This document shows positions 30,830 to 35,149 of a DNA stretch of 35,149 bases, piece after piece (position 1 is the stretch's first letter; every line of letters starts with the position of its first letter). Source of the DNA: Acidobacteriota bacterium (GTDB lineage: Bacteria > Acidobacteriota > Vicinamibacteria > Vicinamibacterales > UBA8438); assembly GCA_015659035.1 (NCBI GenBank), contig DQNS01000057.1:1-35149 (forward strand), read 5' to 3'. The translations under genes and the position numbers were made by a program. Under the pieces are notes generated by a model. The model was not told the origin of the DNA. It was given only the letters and a program-made list of their open reading frames with translations, and did not search any database.

Positions 30830-31147
30830 GTGGTTTTTCGCGACAAGCGTGGTGTGGAGTACGACCCCGTGCCGCTGCCGACACATGAGGTGACCGTCGC
30901 CGTGGCGGTCGACGCGCGAATCGTGAGACGCACGGTCACCAGGAAGGCGGTGCCCGTCTATGCCGGCACCGACGGTGCCGAGCTCGCGGAGCAGCCCCGT
31001 GGCCACCGACGACACTGGAGCGACCGGCAGTGGCTCGCGTTCGAGGAGCACCGGCGTCTCGAGGTGGAGCTGTCGAGAGATGACGAGCCGGTCGCCGCGG
31101 TCTGGGTCGTCAAGCCACACGATCCAGCCTCGACCGATTCCCCCTGA
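30830..31147 (+). CDS. Hypothetical ORF, possibly a gene fragment
   Basis: A 105-residue frame (GTG start, no Shine-Dalgarno) shows GC-rich third positions and a charged, protein-like composition (WLAFEEHRRLEVELSRDDEP, VAAVWVVKPHD). I do not recognise it. It is alone in the 30574-31388 region, which otherwise holds the amidohydrolase remnant, a GC hairpin (AGCCCC...GGGGCT, about 31218-31237) and the GAGGCGGAGCC repeats. It may be an old fragment rather than a gene. Confidence 0.28.
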   Translation: MVFRDKRGVEYDPVPLPTHEVTVAVAVDARIVRRTVTRKAVPVYAGTDGAELAEQPRGHRRHWSDRQWLAFEEHRRLEVELSRDDEPVAAVWVVKPHDPASTDSP

Positions 31148-31264
31148 GCCACGTGACCGGTTAGGGCCGGTCGAGGGCCGGTTCGCGCTCACCACGACAG
31201 CCTCCGTTCAAGGAGTCTAGCCCCCGCGTCGCGGGGCTGTGAGAACAGCTCGTTTCGCGCTAGC

Positions 31265-31305
31265 GAGGCGGAGCCAACCGGGTCGGGTCGGTCTGAGGCG
31301 GAGCC
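31265..31305. repeat. Direct repeat GAGGCGGAGCC (two copies)
   Basis: GAGGCGGAGCC occurs at 31265-31275 and 31295-31305, 30 bp apart, about 70 nt before the promoter of the second toxin-antitoxin module. The second copy continues into CTCGCC and can fold back on itself. Role unknown. Confidence 0.4.
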
Positions 31306-31374
31306 TCGCCAGCACTGGCCGGCAGACCGATCGGACGACCCGCCGCATCATTGGCACGACAGCACGATGACCAG

Positions 31375-31403
31375 TTGACATCTGATGTGTGATGCGAGAT
31401 GCT
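31375..31403 (+). promoter_or_regulatory. Promoter of vapBC-2
   Basis: A consensus -35 TTGACA (31375-31380) is followed after 17 nt by GATGCT (31398-31403), a weak -10. The predicted start falls at about 31410, exactly the GTG that begins the conserved VapB sequence, and no Shine-Dalgarno precedes it. This suggests a leaderless transcript, as for vapBC-1. Confidence 0.42.
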
Positions 31404-31409
31404 GCCGTA

Positions 31410-31637
31410 GTGCGTACCACGCTCGATGTCGATGACGATGTCCTCCAGGCTGTCAAGGAACTGGCGGCGGTCCGGCGCCTGACGGCGGGCCGTGTCATCT
31501 CGGAGCTCGCCCGCGCGGCGCTTCAGCCTTCGCGCCCGGCTCGAACCAGAAACGGCGTACCGGTCCTCCCGTGCCGGCCACCCGATGCTCGCCGACCAAC
31601 GATGAAGCTGGTCAACGAGCTGCGGGACGGTGAGTAA
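31410..31637 (+). CDS. vapB: Type II antitoxin, VapB family (second module)
   Basis: The 75-residue protein begins VRTTLDVDDDVLQAVKELAA and continues LTAGRVISELARAAL, a ribbon-helix-helix DNA-binding unit. The C-terminal half (NGVPVLPCRPPDARRPTMKLVNELRD) has the 'NGxPVLP ... VT/VNELRD' form seen in VapB partners of PIN toxins. GTG 31410 matches the usual RTTLD start; an upstream ATG at 31392 would add six residues. The toxin follows after 27 nt, which contain an AATCGA/TCGATT inverted repeat. Confidence 0.82.
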   Translation: MRTTLDVDDDVLQAVKELAAVRRLTAGRVISELARAALQPSRPARTRNGVPVLPCRPPDARRPTMKLVNELRDGE

Positions 31638-31664
31638 TCGACTGATTGCTTGATCGATTGATTC

Positions 31665-32114
31665 ATGACCCGACCGGCGCTCCTCGATGTGAATGTCCTC
31701 GTCGCGCTGTTCGACCCCGACCATATCCATCACGACCTGGCGCACGACTGGTTCGCCGACAACCGCAGCCAGGGCTGGGCGACCTGTCCGCTGACGGAGA
31801 ACGGGTTCGTGCGGGTGTTGGCGAACCCCGCGTATGGTGGCCCGGTCGCGCGCGCTTCGGAGCTGCTCTCCCGACTTGGGATGTTCTGTCGCGCCGAGGA
31901 CCACCAGTTCTGGCCCGATGTGGTCTCACTGCGTGACGAGACACGCTTCGACCCGGCGATGATGACCGGACATCGCCAGCTCACCGACATCTACCTGCTT
32001 GGTCTCGCATGCGCGCAGCGTGGTTGTTTGGCGACCTTCGACCGCAGTATTCCGCTGAACGCGGTCATCCAAGCCACGCCGCAGACGCTCACGGTCATAG
32101 AACCGGCCGACTGA
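31665..32114 (+). CDS. vapC: Type II toxin VapC, PIN-domain ribonuclease (second module)
   Basis: The 149-residue PIN protein has an intact acidic site: Asp8 (ALLDVNVLVALFDPDH), Glu45 (PLTENGFVRVL), Asp108 (QLTDIYLLGLA) and Asp126 (LATFDRSI). The NGFVRVLANPAYGG and GHRQLTDIYLL patterns are those of the TA-system PIN subgroup that pairs with NGxPVLP-type antitoxins. No Shine-Dalgarno is visible; the spacer from vapB is AT-richer. Unlike module 1 there is no overlap with the antitoxin, and the two toxins share little beyond the fold, so they are not a recent duplication. Confidence 0.9.
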   Translation: MTRPALLDVNVLVALFDPDHIHHDLAHDWFADNRSQGWATCPLTENGFVRVLANPAYGGPVARASELLSRLGMFCRAEDHQFWPDVVSLRDETRFDPAMMTGHRQLTDIYLLGLACAQRGCLATFDRSIPLNAVIQATPQTLTVIEPAD

Positions 32115-32197
32115 GCCCAGTGGTCTGTGGACCTCGCTTCGCGGCCAGCGACCGTCGAGATGGATGTGTGGTGTCCCTGCACCGTGCCAGGGACCGA

Positions 32198-32226
32198 TTG
32201 ACATCCGACGCCACTTGGCCAAGGAT
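32198..32226 (+). promoter_or_regulatory. Putative promoter of the structured 32.2-32.5 kb transcript
   Basis: TTGACA (32198-32203) with a 17-nt spacer and AAGGAT (32221-32226) forms a plausible sigma-70 promoter. Its TTGACATC octamer is identical to the start of the vapBC-2 promoter. Just upstream, GTCCCT...AGGGAC (32173-32194) forms a stem-loop after vapC. Confidence 0.4.
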
Positions 32227-32340
32227 CGGCGTGATGTTCCGCGCGAGATGCGGCGGCCTCGGGTTGGGCCTGGGCGGTCCTGAGGCTGGGCGGGATGGGA
32301 CCCGCCACCCATGGTAACGCCTGGCGAAGGAGGTGATCCT

Positions 32341-32385
32341 GTGGACGATTACGACAGTAGCTCTGCGGAGGTGGCGTCCTCGTAG
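32341..32385 (+). CDS. 14-codon ORF behind a perfect Shine-Dalgarno
   Basis: GTG at 32341 follows AAGGAGGTGATCC (32327-32339), a 13-nt perfect complement of the canonical 16S rRNA 3' end, at ideal spacing (7 nt from GGAGG to GTG). It encodes the acidic peptide MDDYDSSSAEVASS and stops at TAG 32383-32385. No downstream gene follows before the terminator, so it is not an ordinary attenuator leader. It may be a real micropeptide, a ribosome-docking element of an sRNA, or the relic of one. Confidence 0.42.
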   Translation: MDDYDSSSAEVASS

Positions 32386-32461
32386 GGACCTCCAGCGCAC
32401 TGGTGGCGCCAGGGGGACCCCGTCACGGGGGAACCCAACGCCGCCGACGCAGACCGTACGC

Positions 32462-32500
32462 AAGAGCCCCGGTCCTTTCGGACCGGGGCTCTTTTTAATT
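32462..32500 (+). terminator. Strong intrinsic terminator
   Basis: A perfect 14-bp stem (AAGAGCCCCGGTCC / GGACCGGGGCTCTT) with a TTTC loop is followed by TTTAATT. It ends a plus-strand transcript, either the structured RNA or read-through from vapBC-2. The 100 nt between it and the converging dehydrogenase gene are very GC-rich and hold another GGGGC-GCT-GCCCC hairpin. Confidence 0.93.
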
Positions 32501-32601
32501 AGTCGGGGCGCTGCCCCGAACCCCACGCGGCCGCTCGGGGGGACCCCTGAGCCCCGCGCCGCGCCCGCGGGGCGCGCATGTGCGCGCCCTGGCTCCCATA
32601 T

Positions 32602-34965
32602 CTAGTACCCCTCGAGCTCCGGAAACCGCTCGTCGTCCGGGAGCGGTTGCACACCGAACGCGTTCAGCGTCATCGACACCATGCGATAGCGGGCCGCGGT
32701 GGCGGCAATGCTGAACATCTGGTGCGTGTCGTAGCGTTCGGAGAGCGTGGCCCAGGTCGCGTCCGAGATCATCGTGTCGCGATACATCTCGTCCGCCGCG
32801 TCTATCAGCGCCAGCTCGTTCGCGTCCCAGCCGGTGGCATCTTTGCCCTGGGCGATCCAGAGCGGCTCGAGCCCGCGCTCGCGCGCGCGGCCGACGCTGC
32901 CGACGTGCTTCGCCCATTCGTAGACCGCCTGCGCGTTCCACCCGGTGCGCAGAATGAGCAGCTCGCGGTCGTGCGGCATCAGCCGCGACCGCTCGGGATT
33001 CAGTATGTACCCCGGATTCGTCCCGCGCGCCGCCGCCATGTCCGGATGCCGGCGGAACGTGCGTCCCACCCGCAGCCCGTCACCCTCGAGCGGTTCGATC
33101 CGCGGCACCTCGAGCGACGGCTCGCGGTCGGGCACGACGACGCGGTAGGCGACATCGTCGGTCGGGATGCGTGCGGTCGTGTCGTCGTCAGGCTGGATCC
33201 CGAGCGAGTTGAACAGGATGGCGTTCGACGTGGTCTCGTTCACCGTCACGACGGCGTCCACCATGTTGTACAGGTCGTACTGCTCCGCAAGCGTGTCCCA
33301 GGTCTGATCGGTGACCGACGCGTTCCGGAACAGCTCGTCGGCCAGCCCGAGCAGCACCGCCTCGAACTCGCTCCAACCTTCTGCGGGCCCCTCCGCCACG
33401 CGCTGCACCTCCGCGGCCGACAACCCGGACGCGCCGGCCCGACTCGCATGTGTCGCCCAGAGGTTGGCGCTCTGGGTGAGCCAGGCGGTGCGCAGGATCA
33501 GCATCGCGCGATGACGCGGCGACAGCGTCGAGTCGCGTGCGATGTAGCCCATGAACGGAAATACCCGGTCGGCCAGCGCAGGCACCCGGACGAGCGTCCG
33601 CAGCGCGTTGCCCGGATTGCCGTCGGGCGCATACCGTTCGACGAGGGCGCGCTGCTCGTCGGTCCACTCCGCCTCCGGCAGCGGCGGGACGCGCGGCTCC
33701 TCCAAACGATCGACGAAGATGCCGCTGCCGGGGGGATCGGTAATCGCATGCGCCGGCTCGATGCGCAGCAGGACCCCGTCCTCTTCCTCGGTCAGAACGT
33801 AGAGATACCCATCAGGGCCCTGCCGGACGTCCCGGATGCGCTGCTTGAACTCGGTCAGCAGCCACTCGCGGCGAATCTCTTCGCCCCGCCGGTTGAAGAC
33901 AATCCGTTCGATATGTCCCGTGCGCTGCATCCGGCCGACCATCATCGACCCGACGATGAGGTTGCCCTGCCAGGCGGGGAAGTGCTCGCCGGTGTAGAAG
34001 GTCAACCCGGACGGCGCAATCGACGGCCACCAGAGCACCTCCGGTTGCGCGAACTGGGCGAGCCAGGGCGTGTCCGTCACCCGAACACCGGAGTATTCAC
34101 GGCTGTAGGAAGCAATCGGCCACCCGTAGTTCTCGCCCGCCTTGATGATGTTCGCCTCGTCGCCACCCTGCGGCCCGTTCTCGGTCGCCCACAGCTCGCC
34201 GGTCTCGGGGTGAATGGCGAGGCCGAGCTGGTTCCGGTGCCCCATCGAGTAGATCTCCGGCAGGTACTCGGCGTTGCCGATGAACGGGTTGTCGGTGGCC
34301 GCCGTCCCGTCGTCGTTCAGCCGCATCAGCTTGCCGAAGTGTGTGCCCGGATCCTGGGCGTAGCTCCCCGTGTCGGCGAACACATAGGAGCCCCCGACGC
34401 TCATGAACAGCGTCCCGTCCGGTGCGAAAATCACCCTGGAGGCGGCGATGCCGCGGTCCAACCCCTCGGCCACGAAGATGTCGCGGACCTCGGTCAGAGC
34501 GCCCCCGTCGAGGCGGCCCCGGGCCAGCGCCACGGTCACACTCGGTTGCCCGTCACGCTCTATCGGCTTGGAGTAGGTGAGGTAGACGATGCGGTCGTCG
34601 CTCGGGTGGACGGCGACGTCCATGAGCCCAGCTCGACCGACGCCTTTGACGACCTCCGGCACTCCCGGGATGTCGCGCTCCAGGAGCTGACCGTTGCGGA
34701 TGACCCGCAAGGCGCCCTTGTCACGCTCGGTCACCAGGATGTCGCCGTTCTGTCGGAAGGCCAGCCCCCACGGATGGGAGAGCCCGCGGGCAATCGGCAC
34801 CACGCGAATGCGCGGCACCTCGGCCGTGCGGAGCACCACCGGCCCATCGGGCGGCGGCAGCGCCGGCACGCCGTCCCGCCGCTGGGCGGACGTCGAGACG
34901 CCGGCGAGGGCGAGCGCGAGCGTGAGCGCGAACAACGGACGTCGAAGCCGAGACAGATGGCTCAT
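32602..34965 (-). CDS. PQQ sugar dehydrogenase fused to two carboxymuconolactone-decarboxylase-like domains
   Basis: The 787-residue secreted protein starts at ATG 34965 with GGGAGG upstream and has a signal peptide (LFALTLALALAGVSTSAQ). Residues about 45-410 are a soluble aldose sugar dehydrogenase (GSDH) propeller: GLSHPWGLAFRQNGDILVTERDKG, GRAGLMDVAVHP, GHRNQLGLAIHPETGELWATENGPQGGDEANII, NYGWP and IRDVRQGPDGYLYVLTEE. Two CMD/AhpD-like alpha-helical units follow (about 445-590, SPRHRAMLILRTAWLTQSANLWATH; about 620-775, PHDRELLILRTGWNAQAVYEWAKHVG). Neither has the CxxC of peroxidatic AhpD. Periplasmic oxidation of an aldose or aldehyde is likely; the CMD units may process the lactone product, but this is inference. 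Confidence 0.9.
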   Translation of the reverse strand: MSHLSRLRRPLFALTLALALAGVSTSAQRRDGVPALPPPDGPVVLRTAEVPRIRVVPIARGLSHPWGLAFRQNGDILVTERDKGALRVIRNGQLLERDIPGVPEVVKGVGRAGLMDVAVHPSDDRIVYLTYSKPIERDGQPSVTVALARGRLDGGALTEVRDIFVAEGLDRGIAASRVIFAPDGTLFMSVGGSYVFADTGSYAQDPGTHFGKLMRLNDDGTAATDNPFIGNAEYLPEIYSMGHRNQLGLAIHPETGELWATENGPQGGDEANIIKAGENYGWPIASYSREYSGVRVTDTPWLAQFAQPEVLWWPSIAPSGLTFYTGEHFPAWQGNLIVGSMMVGRMQRTGHIERIVFNRRGEEIRREWLLTEFKQRIRDVRQGPDGYLYVLTEEEDGVLLRIEPAHAITDPPGSGIFVDRLEEPRVPPLPEAEWTDEQRALVERYAPDGNPGNALRTLVRVPALADRVFPFMGYIARDSTLSPRHRAMLILRTAWLTQSANLWATHASRAGASGLSAAEVQRVAEGPAEGWSEFEAVLLGLADELFRNASVTDQTWDTLAEQYDLYNMVDAVVTVNETTSNAILFNSLGIQPDDDTTARIPTDDVAYRVVVPDREPSLEVPRIEPLEGDGLRVGRTFRRHPDMAAARGTNPGYILNPERSRLMPHDRELLILRTGWNAQAVYEWAKHVGSVGRARERGLEPLWIAQGKDATGWDANELALIDAADEMYRDTMISDATWATLSERYDTHQMFSIAATAARYRMVSMTLNAFGVQPLPDDERFPELEGY

Positions 34966-35081
34966 GGGGTCCTCCCAGGCTGGAATGCTCAACACTCTAC
35001 CGCAGCCGGCGTCGGAAAGGCATGGCTCTTCACGAGCAAGCTGGCCAGCGTCCAGTCCTCGATTTCGCTATGATCTGCTCG

Positions 35082-35149
35082 GTGCTGAAGCGCTTCCGTG
35101 GCATCCTGCCTCTGGTCGTAACTCCCGAATTCTACCTCTCGGGCTGGCA
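35082..35149 (+). CDS. Start of a gene cut by the window edge
   Basis: A frame opens at GTG 35082 (or ATG 35070, in frame) and reads LKRFRGILPLVVTPEFYLSG up to the end of the window. TATGAT (35069-35074) is a good -10 that would place transcription start right at the GTG. Too little is visible to name the product; a basic-then-hydrophobic N terminus suggests a membrane or exported protein. Confidence 0.3.
   Translation, partial: MLKRFRGILPLVVTPEFYLSGW

Larger units (their letters stand above)
32233..32500 (+). ncRNA. Candidate structured RNA with embedded short ORF
   Basis: Between a promoter-like site and a strong terminator lies about 270 nt with no ordinary gene but much potential structure. 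Features are a GGCGGG-ATGGGA-CCCGCC hairpin (about 32289-32306), a perfect anti-16S Shine-Dalgarno (32327-32339), and a 14-codon ORF. One ACCTCC (32388-32393) can pair with either of two GGAGGT copies: the Shine-Dalgarno (32329-32334) or 32367-32372 inside the ORF. A long stem GGTGGCG/CGCCGCC (32402-32408 with 32439-32445) encloses CCCCG-TCA-CGGGG. The alternative pairings would suit a switch controlling the short ORF, or an sRNA. I do not recognise the class. Confidence 0.45.

Noticed and set aside
30137-31195. 352-codon minus-strand frame across the symporter start and the decayed region
   Set aside because: Its second half is an out-of-frame reading of the symporter, and its first half has no recognisable domain.
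32173-32194. GTCCCT...AGGGAC hairpin after vapC as a terminator
   Set aside because: It has no T-run after it, and the next promoter-like box follows at once; treated only as a stem-loop.
32578-35073. 831-codon plus-strand open frame opposite the GSDH-CMD gene
   Set aside because: It is exactly antisense to a gene with clear domains, has Arg/Pro/His-rich shadow composition and no recognisable motif. Long antisense frames are expected at this GC content.
1-35149. CRISPR arrays, rRNA, tRNA, phage or complete IS genes
   Set aside because: No regularly spaced repeats, no conserved RNA-gene sequence and no transposase or integrase motif (DDE, HUH or tyrosine recombinase) were seen in any plausible frame.

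Overview
The window is GC-rich DNA that looks like a chromosome fragment of an Acidobacteriota member, probably of the Vicinamibacteria type. This is inferred from gene content: an Oar-like TonB receptor with a carboxypeptidase-regulatory plug domain, several acidobacterial-type VWFA proteins, CRTAC1/UnbV and TPR proteins, many secreted quinoprotein-like beta-propellers, and two Tat-exported oxidoreductase/isomerase-like proteins. There is no rRNA, tRNA, CRISPR array, complete transposase or phage gene.

Left part (1-13.4 kb), periplasmic oxidation and isomerisation. A minus-strand cluster encodes a BtuF-like binding protein, a 66-residue four-cysteine protein, a dihaem cytochrome c, a PQQ-dependent dehydrogenase whose start overlaps the cytochrome stop by 4 nt, and a Tat-exported xylose-isomerase-like TIM barrel. 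Two paralogous 458-residue PQQ-type propellers then flank, in opposite orientations, a 765-residue DUF5916/CBM9-like outer-membrane barrel protein. Next is a Tat-exported protein with a clear linalool dehydratase/isomerase (LDI) signature (paired Cys260/Cys269), converging on a secreted protein of unknown function.

Middle (13.4-22 kb). A decayed FlgO-like fragment, a VapBC toxin-antitoxin pair (4-nt overlap), an exported MsrA, a small conserved protein, a TPR C-terminal remnant, an overlapping CRTAC1/TPR pair on the minus strand, and a plus-strand VWFA-BON pair.

Right part (22-35 kb). A structured 74-bp inverted-repeat element and a dyad operator precede a large TonB receptor with a strong terminator. 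On the minus strand follow a CarboxypepD-reg/TPR protein, two more VWFA proteins (three in the window, all lacking the canonical DxSxS MIDAS), a 66-bp MITE-like element that supplies the stop codon of one of them, and a sodium:solute symporter. Then come gene remnants, a second VapBC module, a terminator-bounded structured transcript carrying a 14-codon ORF behind a perfect 13-nt anti-16S Shine-Dalgarno, and a fusion of PQQ sugar dehydrogenase with two carboxymuconolactone-decarboxylase-like domains.

Taken together, the genes suggest a surface and periplasmic nutrient lifestyle: outer-membrane uptake (TonB receptor, DUF5916 barrel), periplasmic PQQ oxidation with cytochrome electron transfer, sugar isomerisation, and symport. 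The best candidates for undescribed biology are the LDI-like protein with an altered catalytic His position, and the structured short-ORF transcript at about 32.2-32.5 kb.
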